Assembly: GCA_949285105.1 (NCBI GenBank)
Contig: CASDXH010000002.1
Location: 1-64,000 of the forward strand
Direction: 5' to 3'
Length of the DNA: 64,000 bases
DNA from: an uncultured Mycoplasma sp.
GTDB lineage: Bacteria; Bacillota_I; Bacilli_A; Mycoplasmatales; Mycoplasmoidaceae
The position numbers and the translations under genes are program-made. Shown here one piece after another: positions 19,465 through 32,515 of this stretch (positions are counted from its first letter, which is position 1; every line of letters begins with the position of its first letter). The notes under the pieces are model-generated. The model saw nothing but the letters and a program-made list of their open reading frames with translations, was not told the DNA's origin and searched no databases.

Positions 19465-22400
19465 ATGGTAAAAAAGAAAAAGTTTCTTATTTGTTCATCT
19501 CTTCTTGGTGTCTTACTTTTTTCAACACCAATATTAACTACTCAACTCTCTAATAATTCAGTAGTTAAATCTTTTGGTAGTAGTTTGAAGACAGAAAACG
19601 ATGCTTCAAACGTTGATTCATCAGCATCTGAATACAACAAATCTGATGTCAAACCTGTTGTTCCAGCAGAATTTTTATATCAAATGCCTGTAATATCAGT
19701 TGATACTGGTCCAATAGTTTATTATGGTAGTAAAATTACTTCCCTTGATTGATTTGGCGCAGAAAGATGAAGTCATGATTTTTCTGATCAAAAAACTTAT
19801 CATAGTTATTTTCCTGGTAAACAAAATGATCCTTTCGTTAAATGACCATATGGCGCTTTCACTAACTGAGCTGTTGATAAAAAGAACAATGTTCTTTGAG
19901 TTTTAACAAACTCAAAACATACTACAAACGATGTCCAAGCAAAAGAAAACGTTCCGCCTCAACACATTATCAAGATAGATACAATTACCGGAAAAATTGA
20001 AAAGTCATTCAAACTTCCTGGATTCACTGATAAGCAACCTAATACTGGACAATATGGTTTATATTATCAAATCCAATTGTTAGACTCAGGTAAATTAGTT
20101 ATCTTCTCTCAGGGTAGTTCTGTATGGGGTTATAATTGAGTTTTTGATCCTAACGAAAAAGATACCAGCAAACAGTTTGTTTTCTCTGATGCTTCTAAAT
20201 TCAAAGATAACGAAAAAATTAATGAAGTGTCTAATGGAAAACATGAAGCTGCTACTTGAAGTAGATATGTAGTTCCTGTTGCTCCAAATGTTAATATTTT
20301 AGTAGTCGTTGATAGAAGTACTATGAATGATAATAAGTCACAAGCCACTGGTGATTTACACATGTTCTTAGTTGATGACAATTACAAGAGGCTAAATATT
20401 ACTGATCAACAAAGTCCTTGATACAATGGTGTTGTAATTAAAAATATATGAACTTATAAAACTGACGGTTGAGCATACAGATATGGGGATAAATTCTCTA
20501 AAGCTTTCTTTAAAACTGTAAATGGAAGAACTTACTTTACAGCATTTAATAAATTCTATGTTTTCTATCCTGATTACCAAACAGGATATGGTGTACGTTT
20601 CTCTGAACATACTTTTGAAAACAATGGAGCTATTAGTTCTTATACAATTGACCCTAGTGAAAACTTATTCTATAAACTTGTTGATGATGACAAAATTTAC
20701 AAATTACAAATTAATGGTACAAGTTATGACAACACAACATTTAACTCATACTTGTATTATGACTTAACTGGTAATAATGAACCTGCAATAAAAGACAACG
20801 CTAAAAACTACCTTATCTTCAATATTCCAGGATATTCTGGATCAATTATGATGATAAATTCAAAGGTTATTTCAAATACTGCTGATAAAAAAGAAGCTGC
20901 ACAAGATAGTGAAGCTATACAAAAAAACCACTATGGTGTTTCTGTTGCTATTGTTGAAAATACAAAAGACCCAGGAAAAGGGGATACTAAAGGTTTACTT
21001 AATACTGATAAAGCATTTACAAAATCTTCAGATTTTACAATTCCTGAAAACGTATTAAAAAATAAATTACCTAGTGAAATTAATAGAAGAGATTTAGAAA
21101 TTTCAAATGATGGTTTTTTAACTAACAACAATGACAAAGATGAAAATGGTAATAATAAATATCCTCAGTTCATTAAAGAAATAATGAATGATAACAACAA
21201 CACACAGGATAATTTAAAAGTTATAGCAAACATAGATCAAATCCCATGATTTGTTAATAATGGGATAATGCCTGGTAATATACCACCATTAAAAATTACT
21301 AAAACTTTTAAAACAGGACAACAAATAAGTGATAGAATTTCATGAAAAAACTCTGAGTTAGATTATGATTTTAAAAATACATTACCTTCAAAAATAACAT
21401 TACAAGATGTTCAAAGATTTGATCCTTTTGATATAAATATTTCATCTCAACAAACAAGAGTTAGCGGAATTAACTATCCACAAAAAACATATAGTTTTAG
21501 TGAGGCTAATGATGAAAACGGAACTATAAAAATAAAAGCTACTGTTAAGTATTTGCCAATAGATGTTGAAGCAACAGAAGCAAACATTAAAACTGAAACT
21601 TTTGAAAATTTATATACTATTTTCAAAAGTTCATCAGAAAAGAAATTCAACTTTGTTGGTACAACAAATAATAAAGAGGATATTAAAAATATTCCTCAAT
21701 TAAAAAACCTTAGTGAATCAAATTTATTACCAAGTAGTTTTGATGCTAATGATTCATCAAGTATTCTAAGATTTATTAATACAGATACTTCAAGCGGATT
21801 CCCTATTAGTAAAATGAACTTTACAGTTACTCCAGATGATAATTTGGGAACTTTAACAATTTCAGGAAGCTTGCCTCCAAATTATTATCCAGGACAACAG
21901 AACCAAACATTCACTAAAACATATGAAGGTTTAAATAAAATAAGTGATTACAACTTCGTAGTTAAACAATCAAATGGTGGATTTGATAAGAAAAAATATA
22001 GACCATCTGAAATTAATGAACAAATTGTTTATGATAACTTTATTACATATAAAGGATTTAATTCTTCTGATTTATCTCTAGATTTAATTCCAAATGATGA
22101 AACTGGTGATTTGACAATTAAAATCAATTTGGAATCAAATTATCCTTCTATCATTGCAACAAATTCTGAATTTAAACCAAATGGAAATAATTTTGTAAGA
22201 GAAGAAAAAATTAGTGGTTTTAAAACTAATCAAGAATATGGAACTCAATATGAAGTTAAGTTCATAGAAGATAATGATAAATCTTTAGATGGAATTAAAA
22301 AATATACTCCTAAACAAATTCAACAATCTATATTAGCAACTAATAAAGGAAGCAAATTAGATTTAACAATTAATGGAGAAAAAATCACAACTGAAGAACA

Positions 22401-22926
22401 ATTTGCTAAAGCTGTGATTAAGTCACTTGGTACAAGTTTACCAACTAAAAATCAACTAAACCAAAATAACTTTGAATACAACATTTATTACAATGATCCA
22501 AATGGTGAAATAACAGTAAAACTAACATTCAAAAACGTTGAAGGTACTAGTGGTAATTTAGTATTCATTCAAAGATATACTGGTTTTGCTAAAGGTAACC
22601 AAGTTACAACAGATGATATATTATCATTTAAAACACAATCTAAATTAATGTCTGACTATCCAGATATTAAAAACTCTTTACCTAGTGAATTGGCTAAAAA
22701 ACTAAATGATAAAAATACTAGACAAGAAGAAATTAAAAAATATATTAGCTACTATTCTGGTGTTTATGCTACTGGTATTGAAGAAAATAACTTCACACTT
22801 GAAGTTACAAGTGATGATATATATGGATATTTAACAATCAAAATTATTTTTGATTCTGCAGTTGTAACTAATAAAGATTCGCTTCTTTCATATACAACAA
22901 CTTATAGCGGATTTGCTACTGAATAA
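19465..22926 (+). CDS. large surface protein with lipoprotein-associated (PF04200-like) modules
   Basis: An 1153-residue exported protein, continuous only with many UGA Trp codons. A start ATG with AGGAG 7 nt upstream gives MVKKKKFLICSSLLGVLLFS, a basic then hydrophobic signal segment. No Cys follows at a lipobox position, so it is probably anchored by an uncleaved signal or secreted. Residues about 65-450 are rich in Trp, Tyr and Gly with repeating strand patterns (NWAVDKKNNVLWVLTNS, YQIQLLDSGKLVIFSQG), suggesting a beta-propeller. From about 650 on there are tandem modules of about 95-125 residues, each ending Tyr-x-Gly-Phe or similar (near residues 822, 917, 1040 and 1149), like the type-17 lipoprotein-associated domain of Malacoplasma and Ureaplasma surface antigens. 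A likely adhesin or antigen. Confidence 0.8.
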
Positions 22927-22930
22927 TGGA

Positions 22931-22963
22931 AATATTACATGCACATAAAAGTATGTGTAATAT
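22931..22963 (+). terminator. terminator of surface protein gene
   Basis: AATATTACA and TGTAATATT arms at about 22931-22939 and 22955-22963 are followed by TTTTTTATTT. It lies immediately downstream of the stop at 22924-22926. Confidence 0.7.
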
Positions 22964-23105
22964 TTTTTTATTTACATGGTTCCATAATTAAACTATGATG
23001 TAATATTTTACAATTCTTTATTTTTAACTTTAATCGGTTAACCTTAGATTATGGTAGTTAATAAAGTTATATTTAGAACATATTCCTTTATTAACTCCTT
23101 AACTG

Positions 23106-23149
23106 ACATGTGAAGTGCACGCTCTTTTTGAGTGTTGCACTTCACATGT
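23106..23149. repeat. 14-bp inverted repeat, member of a dispersed family
   Basis: ACATGTGAAGTGCA (23106-23119) and TGCACTTCACATGT (23136-23149) are perfect inverted repeats. The right half recurs next to both IS30 relics (about 236-249 and 48587-48597). The surrounding gap 22964-23427 has no ORF and no other feature I can support. It is probably what remains of another insertion-sequence end. Confidence 0.6.
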
Positions 23150-23427
23150 TAATCGAGCAAAATTTTGAATCCCAAAACTATCTATTAGAGATAATTAGTA
23201 TAGATCATTTTTTTCTTAATTTGAATTAATGTATATGTTGTTTTAAAACACGGAATATTATTTAAGTAACTTTATCTAGTCATAATTTTTTAGTTTGACT
23301 ATTTATTAATTAAACCTATCTCCAATATTGATTAAATAACAACAAAAAGATGATGTGTATTTATCAATAATTTTTTACATACTTAATTTATCTTTTTTGA
23401 TTTTTTGTCCATATATAAAATAAAAAA

Positions 23428-23449
23428 AGACCTCCAATAATGGAGATCT
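23428..23449 (-). terminator. terminator of ileS
   Basis: AGACCTCCA (23428-23436) and TGGAGATCT (23441-23449) form a stem with one mismatch. On the minus strand it is followed by a run of T (complement of the A-run 23422-23428). It lies 20 nt past the ileS stop. Confidence 0.75.
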
Positions 23450-23469
23450 AATTTGATTAGTAATAGATG

Positions 23470-26169
23470 TTAGTCAACATTCTTTTCACACCTTTTACAA
23501 AGTTCACCATTTGAATTCATTTCTTTTTTGTCAAAGAAATTTCAACATCTTTCACATTTAGTATATTTAGGATTTTTAATTTTAATTAAATCTTCACCTT
23601 TTGTTTTTTGGCTTGATTCAAATTTAGCGACATTTAAATATTTAGCTAAAGTTGCATCATCAAAAGGCATTTTTTCGGTTGATGAAATTGATACTTCTGC
23701 TTCATTGTTTTTAGAGATGATGTTTTCATTTCTTGCTTTTTCAAGTTCAGAATATATTTTGTCTTTTAATTCAAAGAATTTGTTTCATTTATTTAAATCA
23801 ACTCTTAACTTAGGTTCTAATTTATAATCTGCAAAATCTTCTAAATGAACAGATTTTTCTTTGTTCTTTTTTTCAAAGAATCCATAAGCTTCTTCACAAG
23901 TATGTGGAATAATAGGAGCTAAAACTTTTAAATAGTTGTCCAATAATATGTAAAGCACACATTGGATTGCAACTCTTTTTGGATCATTTTCTGAATCACA
24001 ATATAATGCGTCTTTAATGTAGTCAAAATATCAAGAAGATAATTCAGTAATATTTTTATTAATTAATTTAATGATGTTTTTATAGTCATATTTATCATAG
24101 AAGTCATCAATCTTTTTGATATCTTCATGTAATTTAGTTAACACATACAGATCAGCTCCACTATATTGAACACCTCTAAATTTTTTATATTCAAAACCAT
24201 TAAGGTTACCTAACATAAATTTAAATAGTGTGTTTCTAATTCTTCTATAAGTTTCAGCTGCCTGATTTAATATATCTTTAGAAATTCTTACATCATCTAA
24301 AAAATCAGTACTTGCAACTCAAATTCTTAATACATCAGCACCAAATTCTTTACAAACTTCCATTGGGTCAATTCCGTTACCAGCTGACTTAGACATTTTG
24401 TTACCATTTTGATCTAATACAAAACCATGAGTTAAAAGAGTTTTGTATGGCGCTATTTTATTAACTGCAACACTTGTAATTAAAGAAGAATTAAATCATC
24501 CTCTAAATTGGTCTTTTCCTTCAAAATATAAGTCAGCCGGATATGCTAATTTAAGCGCTTGTAAAACAGTAAAGCTTGTACCTGAGTCAAATCAAACATC
24601 CATAGTATCATTTTCTTTTATGTATTTTTTTGACTTGTTGTATTCTTCGGGTAAGAAATATTTTGCATCTTCTCTAAATCAAGCATTAACACCTTCATCA
24701 TTTAATATATCAATGATGTTATTTAATAGTTTAGTTTCAAGAATTGGCTGTTCATCTTTGTCATAAATAATAGGAATAGGGACACCTCAAATTCTTTGTC
24801 TACTAATACATCACTCCTGACGGTTGTTGATCATCTCTTTCATTTTTGAAATAATTGATGGATCAATAGATTTAACTTTATTTAATGCTTTTATAATGTC
24901 ACTATTAATTTTAGAAATATTTACAAATCATTGCTTTGTAGCACGGTAAATTACAGGTTTTTTAGTTCTTCAGTCATGAGCTGCTGCATGGACTATTTTT
25001 TCATCTAAAAGTAGTTTTCCAGATTTCTTTAATCTTTCTATAATTATAGGATTAGCATCAATATAGAACTTACCAACAAGTTCTTTATCTTTAACTTCAT
25101 CAGTAAATTTACCAAAATTATCAATTGGACAGAATGTTTTAATATTATATTTTTTACAAGCTAAATAGTCATCATGTCCAAATCCAGGAGCATTATGAAC
25201 TAGACCAGTACCATCTTTTTCTGATACATATGTTGCATTAATAACAATATTTTTCTTGTCATAAAGTGGGTGTTTGTAGTGAAGTTTTTCAAGTTTTTTA
25301 CCTGTAAATTCTCCTACAATTTCAAGGTCTTTTCAACCTAATTTTTCACTAATTTTTTCAACTAGTGAAGAAGCAACAATATAGAATTTGTTTGCCACTT
25401 TTACTTTAGAATAGTTAATTTTTGGGTGAGCTGCAACAGCTAAATTTGATGGAAGTGTTCAAGGAGTTGTAGTTCAAATTACTAAGTTGTCACCTTTATT
25501 TACAAACTCATTTTTTTCTTGAAGTTCTAATGCTACATAGACACTATCAGACTCTACATCTTTATAGATAATTTCAGCATCTGCTAAAGCAGTTTGACTA
25601 GATCAACTTCAATAAACTGGTTTTAGGTCTTGGAATATTAATTTTTTTTGAACCATTTTTAAGAAAACTTTTAGTTGTCTAATTTCATAGTCTCTATCAC
25701 AAGTTAAATAAGTTTCTTTCATTGCAGACATTATTCCAAGTCTTGTGAATTGCTCGCTTTGTTTATACATGTTTTCGATAGCAAAGTTTTTACATTTACT
25801 TCTTTTTTCACTAACACTCATTTTTGAATAATCAGCACCCATTTTTTTAGTTATTTCTTGTTCGATAGGTAAACCGTGAGTGTCTCAACCAGGGATAAAT
25901 TTAGTATAAAAACCTTTCATTGACTTGTATCTTAAAATAAAATCTTTGATGATTTTATTTAGAGAGTGTCCTAAGTGTAAATCACCATTTGCATATGGAG
26001 GCCCATCATGTAATATAAAAGGTTTGCCAGATTTATTTTTATCTAAAATTTTTTTCTCTAAATAGTCTTCTCTTCATTGTTTTTGGATAGTTGGTTCTTT
26101 TACATTTAAGTTACCTTTCATCTCAAAATCTGTAACAGGCATACTCAATGTTCTTTTATAATCTCTCAT
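23470..26169 (-). CDS. ileS: isoleucine--tRNA ligase
   Basis: Class I synthetase of 899 residues with a large editing insert, reading through many UGA Trp codons. The ATP motif appears as [17 protein letters not shown] at about residues 50-70, and the second ATP motif [15 protein letters not shown] is near 600. The C-terminal zinc finger is CERCWNFF followed by CKRCEKN, with all four Cys present. The ATG at 26167-26169 ([19 protein letters not shown]) is preceded by TGAGGTG. It stands alone on the minus strand. No T-box motif is seen in the short leader, so control by tRNA charging is not evident. Confidence 0.98.
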
Positions 26170-26303
26170 AAAAACACCTCAAAAAATTAATATTGCATAT
26201 CAATAAACAATTAAAACACAAAAATATAAAATATAATCATAATTAAAATAAAATATGTTAATCAATATTTTTGTGTTTTTTTACTATAAATGGAGATATT
26301 TGG

Positions 26304-26759
26304 ATGACAAGTGAAACAATATCTAACAAACAAAATGCAATTATAGAAAAATTAAAGTCTTATAATAACTTAAATCTTTTTTATAAACAAAGAAAATCAT
26401 CAATTTATTTGTTTGCTATATTTTTAGTTATATTAATAATTTATCTTATTGTTTGTGTTTACTTGTCATCAACTATTTTATGAATAACTGTTATAGTGCC
26501 AGTTTTTTTGCTTTTCGTTGTTCCAATGACATTTAACTTAATAAGTGTTAATTTATTGATATCTAATTTAAATTCAAAGGTTAATGAAAACATTAATGAC
26601 CTTTATGAAATTGTTAGAGAAAATGAATTAGAAAATAAATTAACAAGTAAATTTAAATTTAAAAAGACAAAAGAACTTTATAAGAAAAGAACTACATTTA
26701 TTAATCAACTATATAGTACTATGTCAGTTCAAATAATAAATTATTTAATCAATATTTAA
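26304..26759 (+). CDS. small membrane protein of unknown function
   Basis: A 151-residue protein with GGAGAT 6 nt before the ATG at 26304. Residues 1-35 are polar. Two hydrophobic helices follow (SIYLFAIFLVILIIYLIVCV and ILWITVIVPVFLLFVVPMTF, joined by a UGA Trp codon). The rest is a charged, probably coiled-coil cytoplasmic tail ending in VQIINYLINI. No family was recognised. Its 3' end overlaps the convergent rnmV by 15 nt. It is divergent from ileS across 134 bp. Confidence 0.7.
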
Positions 26760-27293
26760 CTCTAGTTTAATGCTTTTAACTTTAGATAATGTTATACCTA
26801 GCATATTAAGTCTTTTAAATAATTGCTTATGGTTGCAGTATGGGATTCCCAATCGTTTACAAACACTTATTCTTTTATCTTTATTATCTAAATCTAAAGT
26901 TAAATAATCAGATCATGATATAGAACTTATATCATTATTAAATTTTTTTATGTTTTTAAAAGCTTCAACAATACTCTCAACCGAAGCTTCAGCAATTCCA
27001 ATCTTCTTTCTTTTTTTAATTACATCTTTTTTACTAATAAAACAATTATACGAAGTTGGGAGGTTCTGAATTAATGTTCTTCTTATTTTTTCTCCAGGTC
27101 CATCTGGGTCTAAAAATAATATAACCCCAACTTCATTAGCAATTTTTTTTATTTCTTCAATCTTACTTTTAGTCAGTGCTAGACCATTTGTTTCTATAGT
27201 TGAAACATCAAATATAGATTTTAGTTTTGCAGTATCAGTTTTACCTTCTACAATAACAACTTCTTTTATTTTTGGTTTGATGTTTGTGGACAT
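26745..27293 (-). CDS. rnmV: ribonuclease M5
   Basis: Toprim-domain nuclease that matures 5S rRNA; 182 residues, the usual size. The Toprim Glu is in EVVIVEGKTDTAKL (about 12-25) and the Asp-x-Asp in VILFLDPDGPGEKIRR (about 60-75). IGIAEASVESIVEAF and CKRLGIPYCNHKQLFKRLNM are typical of the C-terminal half. I use the ATG at 27291-27293 (MSTNIKPKIKEV). An upstream TTG would add seven residues. The start lies inside the end of prs (28-nt overlap). Confidence 0.92.
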
Positions 27294-28267
27294 CTTTTTA
27301 AAACCATATCTCAATATTTATCATATATTTTTGAAACAGATTTACTGTGCATTTGAGCTGTTATAATTTCTGCAAAGAAAGTTGATAAAGAGATAATATG
27401 AATTTTAGGATGATTAATGTTTAAATTTTCAATAATAGTATCTGTTATATAAAGATCTGTAATAATTCCAGCTTCAATTGCATTAATGAATTTTTCTATA
27501 GCATTATTTGAGAAAACACCATGAGTTGCAAGCACTGATACACTCTTAGCTTTTTTATCTTTAAGAATTGATGCTGAAGACAAAATAGTTCCACCAGTGT
27601 CAATCATGTCATCAATTAAGACACAATTTTGATTTTCAACATCACCTAGTACATTGCTTACTTCAACAACATTTGGTTTCGGTCTTCTTTTATCAATAAT
27701 AGCTAAAGGAACATTGATATGTTCTGATATATCTCTTGCTTTTTTAACAGCACCATAATCTGGAGCTACAATAGTAAAATCATTATTTTTAGTATTTTCT
27801 AAATACTTATTTAGTAAAATAGTTGTTGCTCTTAAAGTATCTACTGGAATATCAAAAAAACCTTGAGTTTGTTCTGAATGGATATCCATTAAGATAACTT
27901 TAGTTGCACCAGCTTTTTCCAAAAAGCCTGCAACAAGTTTACAAGAAATTGGTTCTCTGCCTTTTGCTTTTCTATCTTGTCTTGAATAACCAAAATAAGG
28001 AATGATTACAGTAATAGAATGAGCTGATGCTCTTTTTAAAGCGTCTATTCCTATTAATAATTCCATTAAATTATCATTAACTGGACTAGAAGTTGATTGA
28101 ATTAATAAACAATCACAGTTTCTAACAGTTTCTTTACTTTTGATTAAAATTTCACCATCTGCAAATCTAGATATTTGCATTTGACCTAATTGGATCTTTG
28201 CCATCTTGGAAATTTCTTCAGCATAATGCAATCCATTAGAAAGTCCAAATACTACTCAGTTCTTCAT
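27266..28267 (-). CDS. prs: ribose-phosphate pyrophosphokinase
   Basis: Makes PRPP from ribose-5-phosphate and ATP; 333 residues. It begins MKNWVVFGLSNGLHYAEEIS (UGA for Trp). It shows SRFADGEILIKSKETVRN, the flexible loop PYFGYSRQDRKAKGREPIS, MDIHSEQTQGFFDIPVDTL and the PRPP loop VLIDDMIDTGGTI. An extra C-terminal tail after a UGA codon (YWDMVLKRCPQTSNQK) overlaps rnmV. It feeds purine/pyrimidine phosphoribosyltransfer and NAD synthesis. Confidence 0.97.
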
Positions 28268-28310
28268 ATAAATCCCTATTAAATTTAAATTTTATAATAT
28301 ATTATAATTC

Positions 28311-30677
28311 TTATATTTTTCTTATTGTTAAGTTATTTAATTCAAAATGAGAAATTACAGCATTAAATAAAACGTTAATTTCATCAATTGAAAGTGATTT
28401 ATTTTTGTTGTCTGTTACAAGCTCAAATTCTATAGTGTAAGAATTATTATTGTCTTCCATTTTAAATACATCTTTTAGTTTTCAATTTTTAATTAATTTA
28501 CACTGATTTAATTTATTAACTAAATCAACCGCTTTGTTATCTTCTACTACAAACGATAAAACACGAACAATCTTGTTTATTGCATTATCTTTTGCAACTC
28601 TTAGATTTAAATCAATTTTCTTTTTATAAAAATTATCTAATCTTATTTCACAGAAATAAACATCCTCTTTACCAATCTTTTTATTTTTAATAAGCAATGG
28701 ATTTATTTGCCCTATTACCCCAATTGGTTTTTTATTACTGTTTAAAACTCTTATAGAATTATTTTTTAAATATACTGATTTAATATCTGTTACATTAGTA
28801 TCAAAACTAATTTCGTAATTGAACATCTTGAACATGTCAACTAATAATGATTTGTATAAAAATATATCATTACAAATAAAAGATTTATTAATGTTATTAA
28901 CTCTATAGTTTCCATAATTTAACAAACATAAATGGGTGTGTACTTGATCGTCATAGTTCAAGTTTTGAATTTCAAAAATTGGAATTAGTTCATTTTGGTG
29001 GTTTGAATTATATTCATACACATCTATGTGTTGCCCCACTAAAGAACTTCTTAAATATTCTCTATCTTTTGAAATTGGGTTAATTAGTTTAACATGCTTT
29101 TTAGATTCAAATAAATTAAATTTATTATTAAATTCAATTGATGTTAAATTATAAGTTTTAATTAAACTAAATCCTTTATCAATAAAATAGTTTTTGATAA
29201 GCATTAAATTATCATATTCATAATTGTTAATAACTCTTACACTAGTACTATTGATTGGAATGTTTTCAAGCATATTAACATTTATTTTCTTAAGAATTTC
29301 TTCTGCAACATCATTTATATTTTCAATATCAATTCTGTATGGTGGTGGCAATATGAAATTATCTTTCATAGAGAATTTCATGTCAGTTAAAGCTTTTTTT
29401 AGCGTTGCACTAGTATAGTTTGTATTTAATATTTCATTTACTTTATCAAGATCAAATTTAATCTTATGTTGACTAATATTAAATTTAGAGAATTTAATAC
29501 CAACAAATTTTGTTTTACTTTTTGATAGTAAATCAATTAGAAATTCAAAAGTTTTAATAGTTATTCATAAAGGTATTTTTTTGCTAAATAAAGTTGAAGC
29601 ATCTGTTTTTAAACCCATAGATGAAGAAGTTTTTTTAATTGATAAATTATCAAAATTAGCAACTTCAAAAATAACTTTTTTTGTTGAGTTAGTTACACAA
29701 GTTTCTTTTAAACCAATTACTCCACCAACACCAATGGGTTTAGCATCAGACATTACAATTAAATCATTTTTATTTATTTCATATTTATTATTGTCTAAAG
29801 CTACAATCTCTTTCTTTTTAGAATAACTTTCTACAGATATTGTTTTACCTATTGTATCTTTATCATAACAATGACTAGGATTACCACCTATTACCATTGC
29901 TAAATTACTTATATCAACTAATCAATTAATTGGTTTAATACCACTATTCATTAGATAACTTTTAACAACTCATGAAGACTCTTTAACATCAACATCATGT
30001 AATTCAATAGTTCCAAAGAAGTCACAGTTATCAAGTTTCCCAATTGTTATATTATTCTTTTTAAATTTTGAGAAATCAAAAGAAAAATCTAATTTATTTT
30101 TAGGATAAAAAACTAACATTAAATCATATCCTAAAGCTAATACCCCATTAAGTTCATTTCTATTTGAAGGTAAAGATAAATCATATATAGTATCATCTAA
30201 ACCAATATATTTAAAAACATCTGTGTCATTTAATTTAGCATTATCATCTAATATGATAATTCCATCTTTGTCTTCATCACTTAAAAATTCATCTCTAGTA
30301 GTTAATTCATTATAACCACACATCATTCCATCAGATTTAATTCCAAGAAGATCTCTAGCAGCAATTTTTATACCATTGATCATTGTTGCGCCTTTTAAAG
30401 CAACAATGACTTTTTTATTTACTTGTACATTATTTGCCCCTGTAATAATAATTGTTTCTTTATTTTTTACTGAAACGGTACATACATTAAGCTTTTCAGA
30501 TTTTGGGTGCTTTTCAATTTTTACTATTTTACCAACTATTAAATTTTTAATTGGTTCAAACTTTGTAACACTTTCAACTTCAACACCAATAGCATTTAAC
30601 ATGAATTCAAGTTCTTTATCACTTACGTCTTTTAAAACAGGAAAAAAAGAGTTTAATAATTTTTTAGATAGTAACAT
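28311..30677 (-). CDS. pheT: phenylalanine--tRNA ligase beta subunit
   Basis: A 788-residue beta subunit of the heterotetrameric PheRS. It opens [20 protein letters not shown]. The EMAP-II-like tRNA-binding domain is visible as LIVGKIVKIEKHPKSEKLNV at about 45-65. The B3/B4 editing domain and B5 (MVIGGNPSHCYDKDTIGK) follow, and a C-terminal FDX anticodon-binding domain ends at 28311. Several UGA Trp codons break it under the standard code. The ATG overlaps the pheS stop by one base (TAATG). It has GGGGGAAAAG as ribosome-binding site. Confidence 0.96.
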
Positions 30678-31696
30678 TATCTTTTCCCCCTAAATTGTTT
30701 AATCAAATTAAAATCATTCATATAAATGTCACGTATGTCAGAGATTCCATATTTTATCATTGCAATTCTATCTAAACCAAGTCCTGCAGCTATAGCATTG
30801 AGTTCTGAATTAACACCAGCTGCTTTTAAAACATTTGGATGAAGTAAACCTGATCCAAGAATTTCAATCCAACCAGTTTTTTTACATACGTTACAACCCT
30901 TCCCATTACACATAAAACATGAGATATCAACTTCCATTGAAGGTTCAGTAAAAGGAAAATAAGATAATCTATATCTTGTTTTTGTATCCTTGTTAAATAA
31001 GTACTTCATTAACTCGTTAATTAATCATTTTAAATTTGAAATAGATAATCCTTTTTTAACTCATACTAAATCAATTTGATTAAATTGATGAGAGTGAGTT
31101 GCATCATCATCATCTTTTCTATAAACATTTCCATAAGACACAACTTTAATTTCTTGTTGAGACTTATTTTTTTCTAAATACATTGATGTAACACTTGTAC
31201 AGTGAACTCTTAATAATAATTTTTCATTAACAAAAAAAGTATCAGATAAACTTCTTGCTGGATGGTCATCTTTGAAGTTTAATTTATCAAAATTATAGTC
31301 AACAGATGTTAATTCATTGTCTGTAACAATATCAAAAGATAAGTCTTTAAAGAATCTTAAGATATCATTTGCTACAAGCTCAATTGGGTTAAAACTTCCA
31401 GATGCTGTATAATCACTTGGCAACATAACATCATATTTTGACTTAATATCATTTAATGACGCATTTCTAATAGCTTCGATTTTTTCTTCAAATAAACTAT
31501 CAATTTTAGATTTAACTTCATTAATTTTTTGACCAATTTCTTTTTTTTGCTCTACTGGAGCACTTTTTAATTGGTCATATAATTTAGAAATGTGGTTCTT
31601 ATTAAAAATATTTTTTGTATCAATAAGTTCTTTTTCGTTATTGATATTGCTGATAATTGATTTGAATTCATCTATTAATTTATTATAATTTTCCAT
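30677..31696 (-). CDS. pheS: phenylalanine--tRNA ligase alpha subunit
   Basis: Catalytic alpha subunit, 339 residues. An N-terminal coiled coil (1-90) is followed by the class II core: [42 protein letters not shown] (motif 2) and [20 protein letters not shown] (motif 3). An extra Cys-rich loop, [20 protein letters not shown], sits in the core as in many bacterial PheS. The ATG at 31694-31696 ([13 protein letters not shown]) has AGGAT upstream. Another in-frame ATG seven codons earlier is possible. Confidence 0.96.
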
Positions 31697-31777
31697 AATT
31701 ATCCTATTTTCATACATATTAAATTTTATATATAAATTAGTTTTTTTATTAATGAATATAAATTATTTAAAAAATGT

Positions 31778-31831
31778 TAGCAAAATTACTATGATTTTTA
31801 AATCAGTAAGTAATTTTAATAACAAATGCTA
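31778..31831 (-). terminator. stem-loop at the end of the sirtuin-ygjP operon
   Basis: TAGCA (31778-31782) with TGCTA (31827-31831), and AAAATTAC (31782-31789) with GTAATTTT (31810-31817), can pair in a long imperfect stem that includes the ygjP stop codon. A T-run is not strong, so its role as terminator is tentative. Confidence 0.4.
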
Positions 31832-32515
31832 ATAATGCTTTTTTAAAAATCTTCTAGCAGATTTGTGATCTTTATAATATTTTTCTACATTATCTCAAAA
31901 GCTTTTTGAGTGATTTGGATGAATTAGATGAGATAGTTCATGAATTAATAAGTAATCAATTATATGTTCTGGATATAAACAAATTCTTGGAGATATAGTT
32001 ATTATTCTTTTTGAATGTAAACATTTTCCAAAACTTGTTTCAGCTCATTTAAATTTAAACTCACTAAAGGGTGTATTCATTATTGTTGATCAATGACTTA
32101 ATTTTTTAAAAATAAAATTGTGGTAATGTTTAGTTAAAAACTTGATGACATAATCTTTTTTTGTATGATTTGCTTTAACAAATAAGTTTAAACAGTCACT
32201 ATCAATCAAGTATTTAAAGTTACCCGTGATCTCAATTCAATTTATTTTGTATTTTCTTCCTAACAAAAAAATGTAATTATCTTGCAAATTGATTAATGAA
32301 TTATTTTTCTTATTATTGTAACTATTAATAATTCAATCGGTGTTAGAAGATATAAATTTGTTAATGTCACTAACGTTTGCAAATAAAGGAGATCTTATAA
32401 CTACCTCAAGCTTCTCGTTCAGAGACATGGCAAGTCTTTTATATTTTTTTGAAAGTTTTATATTAACTTTAAATTCAATATTTTCTATGTATATAGTAGT
32501 AGAAAATGAATTCAT
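31829..32515 (-). CDS. YgjP/DUF45-type zinc metallopeptidase
   Basis: A 228-residue protein with the zincin motif HELSH in YLLIHELSHLIHPNHSKSFW and the third-ligand region WDNVEKYYKDHKSARRFL. This places it in the DUF45 (YgjP, WLM-like) family of putative cytoplasmic metallopeptidases. The N-terminal half is beta-rich. The substrate is unknown. Its ATG overlaps the dut stop by one base (TAATG), so it is the last gene of sirtuin-Nudix-dUTPase-ygjP. Several UGA Trp codons are present. Confidence 0.85.

Noticed and set aside
23106-23149. CRISPR repeat or transcription terminator
   Set aside because: There is a single palindrome without spaced copies, so no array. No T-run or upstream gene end fits a terminator.
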